A stretch of DNA of 64,000 nt from Acidobacteriota bacterium (GCA_016716905.1 JADJUS010000014.1:1-64000), one strand, 5' to 3'; positions 1 to 10,212 are shown, counted from the stretch's first letter. The notes: generated by a model not told the origin, from the sequence alone. Numbers and translations are program-made.

Positions 1-761
1 GTGGATTCTCCAGGGTGTCTGCCGTGCTCGCGTACGTGGGCGCGTGGCGTCTGGCGCCAGGGCCGGACGCGTCCGCGCCGTTTCGCCGCGAGCGCGTCAT
101 GGCCGCCGCCGCGTCCGGCGCGTTCGGCTCCGCGTTTGTGGTGGTGCTTGAGTGGGTCGTGATCGATCCGGAGTATCTGGGCGCCGCGTGGGCCGCCACC
201 GCCGTGGTACTCGGCGCGCTGGGGTGGTGGCGCCGGGTCAGTGACCTGCGGTGGCAGGCGTGCCCCGTTGCTCCTGATGGCCCTGCGTGGGTGATTGGCC
301 CGGTCCTCAATACGGAAAGCGCCACGCGGACCCAACTGGCGTCCGCCTGGGCGTCATCCTGGTGCTGTATGCCGTGAGCCCCGTCGTGCGGCGGGCCATC
401 GCTCAGGCGACGAAGGCGGTTGCCGATGTGGAAGATGCGGGTGCGCATCGCGCTGTCGGTCATCGCCACGGTCGCGCTGGTGGCGCTTGTCTACAACGAA
501 GTGCGTCCGACGCTCATCACCCTGACGTGGGGATTGCAGGCGGCCACGCTGCTCGTGGTCGGATTCCCCGCTCGCGAGCGACTGATGCGCCTCTCTGGGC
601 TCGCCGTGCTGCTGGCCTGCATCGCCCGGTTGTTCCTCTTCGACCTGCCGCAACTCGAGGAACTGGCGCGCATCATTTCGTTCGTCGCGCTGGGCGCCGT
701 GCTGCTGGCCGTCTCGTGGATCTACACGCGCTATCGCGCCCGGATCCAGAAGTTCCTGTAA
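1..761 (+). pseudogene. DUF2339 membrane protein, C-terminal part, frame broken
   Basis: The 3' end of a large polytopic membrane protein that begins before the window. The last ~110 codons (about 420-761) read LFLFDLPQLEEL followed by a final hydrophobic helix and a basic RYRARI tail, the usual ending of DUF2339 proteins. Upstream, hydrophobic coding text continues in other frames: frame 3 to about 255, then frame 1 (LLLMAL near 265), then frame 2 (VRLGVILVLYAVSP near 335-400), then frame 3 again. At least two small indels are needed to join it. Function of the family is unknown; membrane location is clear. Sequencing error is as likely as real decay because neighbouring genes show the same damage. 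Confidence 0.55.
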
Positions 762-767
762 GAGCCG

Positions 768-2281
768 CTACTTGATCGGCCGCAGGCCCAGTTCGCCGCG
801 CTCGAGGTCGATGCGCACCAGGTAGTGCCTGAGGAACTCGTGCCCGATGATGCCGCCCATTTCGTAGCCGAGCAGGGCACTGGGGGCATCAAGGTTCAAC
901 ACCGCGACGGATCGCTGGGAGGTTCCCACGCCTGGCGCCAGCTCCAGATCCACAAACGGCAGCAGGAACGCGCCGCGGTCCCATCCCGACGTGCCGAATA
1001 CCCGCACCGGCACCAGGCGCGTGTCGGGGGCCAAGGGCAGCCGGCTGGCCACTTTGCGGCTGACCGAGACCGCGGTGCCCCCGGTGTCCAGGATGAAGCT
1101 GGCGGGCGTGTCGCGGTTGAGCGTCCCCCGCACGGTGGCGAGGCGCTGCATCCGCAGGGGGAGGCGCGTGGGGAAGTCGGCCTCCGCAAAACGCCGCGAC
1201 ATGGTCAGCACGCCGCGTTCGTAGTCAATCTCCATGGAGAAACCCAGGGCGAGCGGCGAAAACCCGGCGCCCTCCTGCCGTGGAATCTCGGTCAGGGTCG
1301 GACTCTTGATAAGGCCCGGGATGTTGCGGATGCGAAAGTCGCCGATGAGCAATTCATCGATCCGCGCGACCTGCAGTACACGGAAACCCACACCGAAGCT
1401 GCCGACGCCGGCCGTCTGCAGCGTGAGGGTTGGCCGAACGCCGGCGCGCGCGGCGATGGCCGGCGGGAGCGTGGTCTGGTCGGTACCGGTGTCGAGCGCA
1501 AACTCCACCGGCGTGTTCCCGTTGACGCGGCCGCTGACGAGGAGCCGGTTGTCCACCACCCGGAACGGAATGGTGTAGCTCTCACGCCGGCTGATGACCT
1601 CGTACGGCACCCGGTCGTCAAAGCTGCGAAGGAACGCCGACTGGGCGGCGGCCCATTTCGCCATCTCGCTTTCGTCGCGTGACGGAATCAGATCGAGATA
1701 CCGATCGAGCGCATCGGCGGCCGGCCGGAACTGCCGGGTCTCTTCGAGAATCGCGGCCAGCGTGTAGTGAAACGCCGGCTCTTTTGGAGAAGAGCTGATG
1801 GCCCGGCGCACATCGGCGAGCGCCGCATCAAACCGGCGGCGGGAGGCGTGAGAGCGCCCACGGCCGTGCAACGCAGTGGGGTCGCCGGCATCCACGGCCA
1901 GCGCGGCTTCATAACGGTTTTTCGGCCTCATCAAACAGGCCCGACGCCCACAGCGGAGTCGCCGTGCAGGGCCAGAGCCGGCGCCAGGTTGCCGTCACGC
2001 TCGGCGACGGCGGCGCCTTCCTTGGCCGCCTCCGCAAACAGGCTCAACCTGAGCAGCGCCCGCACCATGCCCGTGCCGGCCTTCACCCGCGTCAACGCTT
2101 CGTCGCTTTCGCGCACGGCGCGGTACGCGACGTAGGCCTCTTCGTACTGGAGACGCGACGTCAGGGTGTCGGACCTGGCCAGTTGGGTTTCCTGGGAAAC
2201 CGGTTCCTGAGCTGACACCGTCAGCGTCAGGAGGATCATCGCGAGCGAACCTCGCGCCAAGCCTCTCATGGCGTGAAACAT
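768..2281 (-). CDS. Secreted TPR protein with two retropepsin-like aspartyl protease domains (frameshifted)
   Basis: Starts with a signal peptide (MRGLARGSLAMILLTLTVSA), followed by TPR-like helices and then two aspartyl-protease folds, each with a DTG triad (FALDTGTDQTTLP and FILDTGGTAVSVS). This domain order is common in secreted or periplasmic acidobacterial proteases of the gag-polyprotein/retropepsin type. The frame breaks twice near 1930-1960. Text around LALHGDS, LWASGLFDEAEK and RYEAALAVDAGDP reads as one continuous TPR only if one base is changed near 1960 and one in the five-A run at 1918-1922. ATG at 2281 or 2269 are both possible; 2269 puts the basic n-region first. The substrate is unknown. 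It lies divergent from gdx. Confidence 0.7.
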
Positions 2282-2365
2282 GATGGCCCGGAGCCTATCA
2301 CGGAGGCTGGCCGCGTGGCTGCTGCCCATTGCTCGGCCGCGGCCGACCGGTTACATTGGAAGGAC

Positions 2366-2689
2366 ATGCCGTGGGTGATCCTGTTCCTGGCCGGGCTGCT
2401 TGAGGTGGCCTGGGCAGTCGGGTTGAAGTACACCGAAGGGTTTTCACGGCCTGTACCGTCGCTTCTGACAGGACTCGCGCTTGTGGCCAGCGTCTGGCTA
2501 TTGGCGCTGTCTGTCCGGACCCTTCCCATCGGCACCGCCTACGCGGTGTGGACGGGGATCGGGGCCGTGGGCACGGTGATCGTCGGCATCCTGAAGTTCG
2601 GGGAGTCGGCCTCGGTGTTTAGAATTACGTGTGTGGGACTGATCGTCATCGGGCTGATCGGTTTGAAGTTCGCTCCAGGCAGCCGCTGA
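2366..2689 (+). CDS. gdx: Guanidinium/proton antiporter of the SMR family (Gdx, formerly SugE)
   Basis: A 107-residue, four-helix small multidrug resistance protein. It carries the central membrane glutamate (E13 in GLLEVAWAVGLKYTEGFSRP) and the YAVWTGIGAVGTVIVGI helix that separates Gdx from the EmrE branch. Family members work as antiparallel dimers exporting guanidinium in exchange for protons at the inner membrane. The ATG at 2366 is preferred over an in-frame upstream ATG at 2273, because homologues begin exactly at MxWxIL. Many gdx genes sit behind a guanidine riboswitch; in the 84-base spacer I find only a single ACGG loop-like motif, so that control is not supported here. Confidence 0.93.
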   Translation: MPWVILFLAGLLEVAWAVGLKYTEGFSRPVPSLLTGLALVASVWLLALSVRTLPIGTAYAVWTGIGAVGTVIVGILKFGESASVFRITCVGLIVIGLIGLKFAPGSR

Positions 2690-2696
2690 CGGCGCC

Positions 2697-2975
2697 CGGA
2701 CTAAGGCAGAGGAGATCGCAGCAAATCATCCCAAAGTCAGCGCGCAGAAACGCGCACGGGAACGGGCTCGACAGGAACGGCAGAAGGGAAAGACGGCGCG
2801 CCGCGGGGAGGCCAAAGACCGCAAGACCACGGCGCCTCGGAGCGGAGGCGGCGGTGACCCCCGACATCGAAGGCATCGTCCCGGGCCCCCAGGCATCCCG
2901 TGGGGTGATGACGCGCCGTGGGGTGAGGAAACACCGAAGAAGCGGAAGACGAGCCGGTCTCCTAGAAGATCCGCA
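2697..2975 (+). other. Possible small basic coding region, start not identifiable
   Basis: Frame 3 from about 2697 reads TKAEEIAANHPKVSAQKRAR and continues as a lysine/arginine-rich, helix-forming segment, then GGGGDP and IPWGDDAPWGEETPKKRK. The composition and codon pattern look coding, but no start codon is in frame and the stretch DIEGIVPGPQ near 2870 is in another frame, so an indel is likely. It lies immediately after gdx and is convergent with the TonB-receptor gene. I do not recognise the family. This could equally be a spacer with chance coding character. Confidence 0.25.
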
Positions 2976-4728
2976 GTCCCACTGACAGCCATCGGCCAGG
3001 CATCGGCACGCCGGCCACTTCGTGAAACGACCGGTCCAGCAGGTTACTGCCTTCGATGAAGGCATCGAACTTGCCTATGGTGCGGCTGAGCCGTGCGCCG
3101 ATCAGCCAATGCTGCTGCCCATCCACGATCCGGTAGTCCGCGTTGAGCGCAGCGCGCACACCGGCGCCGACCGGCGTGGCCGCTGAGAGACCGGCTGAGT
3201 GCCGGGCGTACTCGAGGACGTAAGCTGGACAACAACGCAAGTTGCGGCGCGTCAACGCGTAACCCGGAATAGTGCAGGCGCAACAGCGTGGCGCCGACGT
3301 TGCCGTGGCGCCCAGTTCAACGCCAGACGTGGTCACGTCGCGCACGTTCGTGGTGCGCCATCGGTCGGTGGACACGCTGCGCACCCAGTCAATGACGTCC
3401 TGATCCCACCGGATGAACGGCGAGGCAGAAAATGTCCAGCCGCGTGTCATGAAATCGATGCCGCCATCAAGCGCGGAACCACGCTCGGGCAGGAGCGTGT
3501 CGCTCGCCTGATGGGCGGGGTCAGTGTAGAAGCGTTCGGTGAACGTCGGAATGCGGAAGCCCCGCGCCGCCGATGCCCGCACGCGCATGGACGGCGTCAG
3601 CCACGCGGCCACCGACACGGATGGACTCCACGCATGGCCAAAGGTCGATGCTCGTCGAAGCGCACGCCAACCTGCGTCGAGACTCGCGGTCCAGCCGTCC
3701 ATTGCGCTTCAGCGTATCCATGTCCGCGCGCGTATGTGCGATCACCAAGGTTGGACGACGCGATCCAGTCTCCACCGGCGCCGCCCCCAGCGGTGACGAG
3801 CAGCCGTGCACCTACCCGTCCGGGCCACTTGCACGGATGCATCCAGCGCGTTTAAGCGATGGCGGTTCTCGGCAAATCCCGGCCGGGCGATATCCCAGCG
3901 GAAGTGGTCGCCGTGATTGCGCCCGGCGACGCGGGCCGACGACGTCCGGTGTCGCCACTCCGGGCCCATCGTGCCGACACGAGGGTCTGGTCGGTCCATT
4001 CCTTCGACGGGGAGTTGCCGTAAAAGCCATTGGCCCCAAACGCCCGGCGCTGATGCCGCAGGTCAAGCGTCAGCGCCCGGCCGACGAGGCCGCGCACGCT
4101 GCCGCCGCCCAATGCAAAATCACGATCGAACATGAAGCCGTCACTTCGGCCTCCCCAGCCGGACAGTGTCCATCCGTTGGGCATGAAACCACCCGAGGCT
4201 GACGCACTGGGCGGTGACCAGTCCGTGCTGGCCGGCGGTGACAAGCCCTGTGGTGTGCGGGTCGTGCGCGTGACGACGTGAAGCGTGCCTCCCAGCGCGT
4301 CTGCGCCATGCACCGCCGAGGCGGGGCCAAAGACCACCTCGATTCGATCGATGCCGAGCAGGGGGCCGGGATCTCGCCGTTGTGGTGGCCGCTCTGGCTG
4401 TCATTCAGCCGGACGCCGTCGATCAGGACCAGCGACTGTCCGAACGTGGCGCCCCGCAGGCTGAAGTCGGTCTGCACGTCACGGCCACCGCGCGCCTTGG
4501 GATCGACGCCCGCCACCAACCGGAGGCTGTCGATGATTGACGTCATGCCGAGCCGCTCCAGGTCAGCCCGCGTAAGTACGGTCACCGTGCGCCCCACGCC
4601 CGCGGTGGGCGCCGGCGACGCGGTGGCGGTGACCACCACCTCGGCGGTCACGCGCGGCAGCAGGGAGCCTGGGTGGGCGCCTCGGCGGGGCAGGTCAGCC
4701 CAAGGAGAAACGATAGAAGCATGGCCAT
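2962..4728 (-). pseudogene. TonB-dependent outer-membrane receptor, BtuB-like, multiply frameshifted
   Basis: A signal peptide begins at 4728 (MAMLLSFLLGLTCPAEA). After a frame change near 4660 comes the plug domain: EVVVTATASP, TVTVLTRADLERLG, SLRLVAGVD, FSLRGATFGQSLVLIDGVRLND, with a later plug segment VVFGPASAVHGADALGGTL. The barrel follows in several frames and includes RGFRIPTFTERFYTDP and the C-terminal GRWLSVGLRIF ending in the aromatic residue needed for Bam recognition. At least six indels are needed between 3230 and 4660. Plug and barrel most resemble cobalamin or siderophore receptors. No cobalamin riboswitch motif is seen upstream. Whether this is a true pseudogene or poor sequence cannot be told here. 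Confidence 0.75.
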
Positions 4729-4880
4729 TTGTTGTATCACCCATCACGCAGGCCGCCGCGGCGACACCCTGGGGGCGTATTGGTGAAGCACGGCGAATCG
4801 GGTACTCTTTGACCGGTACGGCCACGATCCTGCGCGTGAAGGCGAACGACAGGTGGATGGCAGTTACAGGAGAAAAACAG

Positions 4881-7800
4881 ATGAAGAAAAATTGGCAATC
4901 GGGTGCGGGTGTCATTCTGGGGGCGTTGGCATTTGTTGCCGTGGTCGCCACGCCGCTCGCGCGCGCGCCGCAGGCTGCAGATCCCAATGTCACGGTGGAT
5001 CCGTCAATCCTGAGCACGATGCAGTTCCGCCACCTGAGCGTGTTCAGCCGCGGCGGACGTTCAACGGCCGTGGCCGGTGTGCCGTCGAACCCGTCGCTCT
5101 TTTACATGGGCTCGACCGGCGGCGGCGTCTGGCAGACGAACGACTCGGGCGTCAGCTGGCGCAATATTTCAGACGGCTTCTTCGAAGCGGGGTCGATTAG
5201 CGCCATCGATGTGTCGTTGTCCGACCCGAACGTCATCTACGTCGGCACCGGGTCGGCGTGCCCGCGCGGCAACGTCTCGCCCGGTGTGGGCATGTATAAG
5301 TCCACCGACGCCGGCAAGACCTGGAGCCACATCGGCCTGCGCAGCTGGCACGATCGGCCGCGTGAGAATTCACCCGACCAATCCGAACCTGGTCTACGTC
5401 GCCGTCCTGGGCAATCTGTTTGCGCCCAGCAAGGAACGCGGCGTCTACCGCTCGAAGGATGGCGGCACCACGTGGGAACAGGTGCACGCCATCAGCGACC
5501 GCACGGGCGCGGTTGATTTGACGATGGATCCCAAGAATCCGGACGTGTTGATCGCGGCGATGTGGACCACCGAGCGCAAGCCGTGGACCATCGAGTCAGG
5601 CAGCACCGAGGGCGGCATGTTCCGCACCACGAACGGCGGCGACACGTGGACGAAGCTCGGCGGCGGCCTCCCCGACAAAGTGATGGTGGGCCGAATCGGC
5701 GTCGCGATTTCCGGCGCGGATCCCAAGCGCGTGTATGCGCAGGTGGAAGCGGGTAACGACCTGGGCGGCGTCTATATCTCGAACGACGGCGGCATCACCT
5801 GGACGCCGGGCTTCAAGGGGCCGCGCCCAGCAGCAGCGCGCGGTGCACACTCACATCGTGGCAGACCCCGTGGATGTGGACACGGTCTACGGTCTCAATG
5901 TCGGCGCGTCGAAGTCCACGGACGGCGGCAAGACGTTCGGCAATGCGGGCATCAACTCGCATAGCGACTACCACGACATGTGGATTAACCCGACCAACAA
6001 CAAGATCATCATCGTCGGCAATGACGGCGGCGGCGCCATCACCACCGGGCAGGGTTGGTCGCAGCAGGAGAATCAGCCAACGTCGGAGATCTACCGGCTG
6101 ACAGTGGACAACCGGTATCCCTACTGGGTGTACGGCGCGCAGCAGGACAACAGCACGGTGGCCGTGCCGAGCCAGGGGAACGAAGCCACGTATGGTGTGG
6201 GCGGCGGCGAGAGCGGCTACATCGCCGTGGACCCCCGTGACCACGGCATCGTTTATGCCGGCAACTACGGCGGCGCGATCTCCCGCACGAACACACGGAT
6301 GGGCATGAGCGAATCGGTGCGTGTCTACGCCGACTCGCAGACAGGCCAGCGCGCAGCCGACATGAAGTACCGCTTCCAGTGGAACGCGCCGATTCTGATT
6401 TCGCCGCACACGCCCGACACGGTGTACACGACGTCGCAGGTGGTGCATCGCACACGCGACGGCGGCATGAACTGGGATGTGATCAGCCCCGATCTGACGC
6501 GCAACGACAAGCGGCGTCAGCAGTACTCGGGCGGCGAGGGAATCACACGCGACAACACCGGTGTTGAGGTGTACGCCACCATCTTCGCGTTCGAGGAGTC
6601 ACCAACGACGCCAGGGCTGCTCTGGACAGGAAGCGACGACGGCCTGGTGCACGTGTCGCGTGACAACGGCAAGTCGTGGAACAACGTGACGCCGGCCAAT
6701 TGGCCTGAAGGGACGATCAACGCGATTGCCCCGTCGTCTCACGCGCCTGGCCGCGCTCTTGTGGCGATGCAGCGGTATCGCATGGGCGACTTTGCGCCGT
6801 ATCTCTACCTGACCGACGACTACGGCCGGACATGGAAGCGCATCGCGGACGGGACGAACGGGATTCCGAACTGGCATTTCACGCGGGCGATTATCGAAGA
6901 CCCGAAGAAGAAGGGCCTGCTCTACGCCGGCACCGAGTTTGGTTTGTATGTGTCGTTCAACGACGGCGTCAACTGGCAGCGGTTCCAGCAGAACCTGCCC
7001 GTGACCCCCGTGACTGACCTCATGGTGTATCGCAACGATCTGGTGGTGACCACGCAGGGCCGCGGCTTCTGGATCATGGACAACATGGCGCCGGTGCAGT
7101 CGGTGGCCGCCGGCATGGCTTCGGCACCCGCGGCGATTCTTTTCAAGCCCGAGGATGGATTCCGTCAGGGTGGCCGGCTGCCGAGCTTCCAGTATTGGTT
7201 CCGTGAGAAGCCGACCGCACCTGTGGAAATCACCGTCACTGATGCGGCCGGCACAGTCGTGCATTCGACCAGTGCGCAGCCGGCCGATCGGCCCGCGCCG
7301 ACAGTGGCGGCGGCCGCACCGGCGGGCGGCCGTGGGGCACGCGGCGGCGGTGGTGGGGGTGGTGGCGGCCGTGGTGGCCGTGGCGGTCCCGGCGGCGGCG
7401 CTGCCGCAACGGGATATCAGGGTATGAACACGGCAACGTGGAACCCGCGTCTGCCTTCGCCGTACACCGTGCCGCCAGGCATCGTGGGATGGGGCATTGG
7501 CGGTGGGCAGGGGGCGAAGCTCAAGCCGGGCGCGTACCGTGAAGGTGACGTCGGGCGCCTGGTCGGCCACGCAGCCGTTCAATTTGCTGCCGGATCCCCG
7601 GACGCCGGCCGCGACGCCGGCGCATGACGAGCAGTTCAAGATGACGGTCGACATTGGCGCGACCACCAAGCGGCTGTATGACGAATTGGCGAAGATCCGT
7701 GACGTCAAACGGCAAGTGGCCGAACACGCAAAGACGCCTGGCGCTGCCACGGCCGCCGGCCGGACGCTCACTGAGAAGCTGGTGGGCGTTGAAAGTGTGC

Positions 7801-8057
7801 TGACCCAGATTCAGGGCGAAGGCGGGCAGGACGGATTGAACTACCCGGGCCGGCTCGATAACCAGTGGACCGTGTTGTACAGCAACGCGGCGAGCGCGGA
7901 GCGATGGCCTGTGAAGGGCGTCATCGAGCGCTACAACGACCTGTTGCCGGAAACGAACAGACTGTTCGCCGACATCCAGGCGGTGCTCACCAAGGACGTG
8001 GCGGCGTACAACGCCGTGGCGACCAAGGCTGGACTGACCGCCGTTACGGTCAAGTAG
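4881..8057 (+). CDS. VPS10/BNR-repeat propeller protein, exported (frameshifted)
   Basis: Begins MKKNWQSGAGVILGALAFVA with a signal peptide and a good ribosome site (aggaga, 9 bases upstream). The body is a run of BNR/sortilin-type repeats with the Asp-box pattern SxDxGxTW (STDAGKTWSHIG, SKDGGTTWEQV, SNDGGITWTPG, TRDGGMNWDVIS, SRDNGKSWNNV, FNDGVNWQRF). It matches the large 'glycosyl hydrolase, VPS10' proteins abundant in Acidobacteria; catalytic activity is not shown. A glycine/arginine-rich linker lies at 7311-7410, then a coiled-coil-like C-terminal domain. Three frame changes are needed, near 5345, 5825 and 7540, to give about 1,058 codons. It diverges from the TonB receptor. Confidence 0.8.
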
Positions 8058-8067
8058 GGACGAATCG

Positions 8068-8100
8068 AGGTCCGTGGGTCCTCACCGGACCCGCGGACCT
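8068..8100 (+). terminator. Long GC-rich hairpin after the VPS10 gene
   Basis: AGGTCCGTGGGTCC (8068-8081) pairs with GGACCCGCGGACCT (8087-8100), 14 base pairs with one G-U and a five-base loop, 11 bases after the stop codon. It is followed by tcgatat, not a U-run, so it fits a Rho-dependent or non-canonical terminator. Confidence 0.55.
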
Positions 8101-8104
8101 TCGA

Positions 8105-8110
8105 TATACT
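8105..8110 (+). promoter_or_regulatory. Probable -10 box (TATACT) of apt
   Basis: TATACT ends 12 bases before the apt start codon. No good -35 is seen. A start site 7 bases after the box would leave a leader of about 6 bases and no Shine-Dalgarno site, as for several other genes here. Confidence 0.45.
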
Positions 8111-8122
8111 GGTCGTCTTTGC

Positions 8123-8637
8123 ATGGATGCGCTTAAGGAACGAATTCGCCACGTCCCCGACTTTCCGAAGCCGGGGATTCTCTTTTACGACATCACCACG
8201 CTGATGAAGGATGCGGCGGGGTTTCGTGCGTCCGTGGACGCCATGGCGGCCCCCTACAAGGACCAGAAGGTTGATCTGGTGGTGGGCATTGAGAGCCGCG
8301 GGTTCATTTTTGGTGCAGCCGTCGCGGATCGGCTTGGGGCGGGGTTTGCCCCGGTCCGCAAGCTGGGCAAGTTGCCGTCGGCCACGAGGCGCGCGTCATA
8401 CAGCCTCGATGCGGGACCGATGCCCTGGAGATTCACGAGGACGCCATCGCGCCCGGACAGAAGGTGCTCGTGGTGGACGACCTGCTCGCCACCGGCGGCA
8501 CGGCGGCAGCCACGGTGGGACTTGTGCGGGGCCTCGGGGCTGAAGTGGTGGGAGTGCAATTTTTGATCGAACTGGTGGCGCTGGGCGGCCGCGCGAAGTT
8601 GGCGACCGAGTCCGTGCACACCGTGCTCGCGTACTGA
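8123..8637 (+). CDS. apt: Adenine phosphoribosyltransferase (frameshifted)
   Basis: Converts adenine and PRPP to AMP in purine salvage. The start reads MDALKERIRHVPDFPKPGIL, then FYDITTLMKD, VVGIESRGFIFGAAVADRL and VRKLGKLPSAT, all typical of Apt. After a one-base frame change near 8410 the text resumes as TDALEIHEDAIAPGQKVLVV, DDLLATGGTAAAT (the PRPP loop) and ends VHTVLAY at 8637. Joined, the product would be about 171 residues, the family's normal length, so only one indel separates this from an intact gene. It is 12 bases from tRNA-Arg. Confidence 0.85.
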
Positions 8638-8649
8638 ACGAAACGTCAC

Positions 8650-8726
8650 GCGCCCGTAGCTCAGCTGGATAGAGCATCGCCCTCCTAAGGCGGGGGTCGC
8701 AAGTTCGAATCTTGCCGGGCGCACCA
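8650..8726 (+). tRNA. tRNA-Arg (anticodon CCT)
   Basis: The acceptor stem GCGCCCG (8650-8656) pairs with CGGGCGC (8716-8722), followed by discriminator A and an encoded CCA. The D-arm has TAGCTCAGCTGGATAGAGC and the T-loop TTCGAAT. The anticodon loop CTCCTAA gives CCT, which reads AGG arginine codons. CCA is genome-encoded. Confidence 0.97.
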
Positions 8727-8758
8727 TTTGTCATCGGCTTGTGTTGAGGGAGTGAGAG

Positions 8759-9481
8759 ATGAAGGCAGGAGAACGGCACCACCTGAAGACCAACGAGTTC
8801 GCCATCCGCGTTGCGCGGGTGACCGAGGTCGTCGCCACCCATCGTGATCGACTGGTGCTTGGCGCCATTCTCTTTGTGGTGCTCATCGTCGCCATCGTCG
8901 GGTACTCCTGGTTCCAGGGCCGGAAGGCCGACCAGGCCGGGGCGCTGCTTGGCGCGGCCATGACCACCTACGACGCGCCGATTGTGCCGGCGCCGACGGT
9001 GCCCGGTGCGACCCAGCAGGCGGGGACCTTCCCGACGCCGACCGCGCGAGCCGAAGCCGCGGTGGCCGCGTTCCAGAAGATCATCGACGCGTACCCGTCC
9101 ACAAGCGCCGGCGTCGCCGCTCGGTATCATCACGCCGCAGCGCTGATGACACTTGGGCGCCTCGCCGATGCGGAAAAGGGATTCCAGGCGGCCGCCGCCG
9201 CCGCGGGCGGCACGATTTTCGAGCCGATGTCAAAAATGGGACAGGCCGAGGCCCTCGTGGCGAGCGGCCAGGCCGACAAAGGCGTCGCCATCTTTGAAGC
9301 TCTCGCCGCGGATCGCGACGGCATGTTGCCAGTGGACGGCGTCCTGATGCAGTTGGGCCGCGCGTTCGAAAAGGCCGGCAAACAAGCCGAGGCGCGGACG
9401 ACCTACAAACGCGTGGTGGATGAGTTCCCCGACTCGCAGTACGTGTCGCAGGCCCGGCAGGAACTCGTCAGGCTCGGATAG
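8759..9481 (+). CDS. YfgM-like membrane-anchored TPR protein
   Basis: A 240-residue protein with a short cytoplasmic N-terminus (KTNEFAIRVARV), one transmembrane helix at about 34-52 (VLGAILFVVLIVAIVGYSWF) and a periplasmic domain of TPR-like helices ending FEKAGKQAEARTTYKRVVDEFP. This is the plan of YfgM/BamD-related tetratricopeptide proteins that associate with SecYEG or periplasmic chaperones; the exact role here is inferred from architecture only. Start ATG at 8759 has a gggagtg ribosome site. It stands alone between the tRNA and a repeat region. Confidence 0.7.
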   Translation: MKAGERHHLKTNEFAIRVARVTEVVATHRDRLVLGAILFVVLIVAIVGYSWFQGRKADQAGALLGAAMTTYDAPIVPAPTVPGATQQAGTFPTPTARAEAAVAAFQKIIDAYPSTSAGVAARYHHAAALMTLGRLADAEKGFQAAAAAAGGTIFEPMSKMGQAEALVASGQADKGVAIFEALAADRDGMLPVDGVLMQLGRAFEKAGKQAEARTTYKRVVDEFPDSQYVSQARQELVRLG

Positions 9482-9499
9482 CGCCCGACGCATCATCAT

Positions 9500-9597
9500 C
9501 CACGACGGATCTACAGGAGGGGCAGAGGCGCCGAGGCTACCTCCATTCTGCGACGACGGATCTACAGGAGACGCGGAGACGCGGAGACGCTGAGACG
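9500..9597. repeat. Two copies of a dispersed intergenic repeat, reverse orientation
   Basis: Copies at about 9501-9535 and 9551-9597 share CGACGGATCTACAGGAG and then purine-rich GGAGACGC units that end CTGAGACGG. The second contains a direct GCGGAGAC duplication. They are inverted relative to the copies at 10213-10253 and 12514-12554. Confidence 0.6.
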
Positions 9598-9598
9598 G

Positions 9599-10117
9599 TC
9601 AGCGCACGGTGTAGCCACTGAGAGTTGTTTGGCCTGGTTCGCGGTGTCTCGGCGTCATCCTTCGTAAACAGGACCCCGCGTCCGCGCGGCGCACCGTGGC
9701 CGGAGTTGAGCGGCCCCGCCACCGGCGGACCACAATAGTAGCCACCGCCAGCACGACTCCGCCCGCCAGGCCGACGGTCACGGTCCAGCCAATCTTCGGG
9801 AAGTTGAGCGCGAGAACGACGGCGAACGCGACGAGCGGAAGGCCGCCGATGCCGGCGACGCGAACACTTGCAAAGTTGATGACGTCGCCCAGTATCCGCC
9901 CCTGTGACATTGGGTCGGGCTGAGTCAGTGTGCCGGCACCGAGTCCGTTTCGGCGGGACGTGATCAACGTCCCGGCTGCGAGTCCGCCACCGACGGCGGT
10001 CAGGACCGCGAACCAGGCCAGCGCTGGGTCGGCCAGAGCCGCCGCAAACAGCACAGCCACCAAACCCAGACCAGCCACGGACATCCAACGGGACGAACGT
10101 GCACGTAAATCAGTCAT
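9599..10117 (-). CDS. Hypothetical membrane protein, about four helices
   Basis: A 172-residue protein that starts MTDLRARSSRWMSVAG. Hydrophobic segments lie at about 13-31, 33-50, 85-106 and 113-130, with a basic C-terminal tail (VVRRWRGRSTPATVRRAD). A signal peptide is not evident. I do not recognise the family. It is monocistronic, lies between repeat copies, and has an operator-like set of 8-base repeats 52-75 bases upstream of its start. Confidence 0.55.
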   Translation of the reverse strand: MTDLRARSSRWMSVAGLGLVAVLFAAALADPALAWFAVLTAVGGGLAAGTLITSRRNGLGAGTLTQPDPMSQGRILGDVINFASVRVAGIGGLPLVAFAVVLALNFPKIGWTVTVGLAGGVVLAVATIVVRRWRGRSTPATVRRADAGSCLRRMTPRHREPGQTTLSGYTVR

Positions 10118-10168
10118 GTGAGCCTCCGCAAACGGGTGAAAGGTTCCGTGTCGTTCAATGGAGTCATT

Positions 10169-10192
10169 GTATTAGTGTATTAGTACATCAGT
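10169..10192 (-). promoter_or_regulatory. Operator-like tandem 8-mers with TGTATTAGTACA half-palindrome
   Basis: GTATTAGT, GTATTAGT and ACATCAGT follow one another without gaps (10169-10192). Inside them TGTATTAGTACA (10176-10187) has complementary TGTA/TACA ends. Such sites resemble targets of GntR-family (YtrA-type) repressors; no regulator gene is adjacent. It could control the membrane protein ending at 9599 or the sortase locus. Confidence 0.35.
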
Positions 10193-10212
10193 CAAGCAGG
10201 GCCGGTGTTCCC

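Noticed and set aside
1900..2000. Programmed ribosomal frameshift in the protease gene
   Set aside because: Two separate frame changes are needed and no slippery heptamer with a pseudoknot is evident; random indels explain it better.
2282..2365. Guanidine (mini-ykkC) riboswitch upstream of gdx
   Set aside because: Only one ACGG candidate loop is seen; paired hairpins with ACGR loops are missing.
4729..4880. Cobalamin riboswitch before the TonB receptor
   Set aside because: No B12-box-like sequence on the minus strand.
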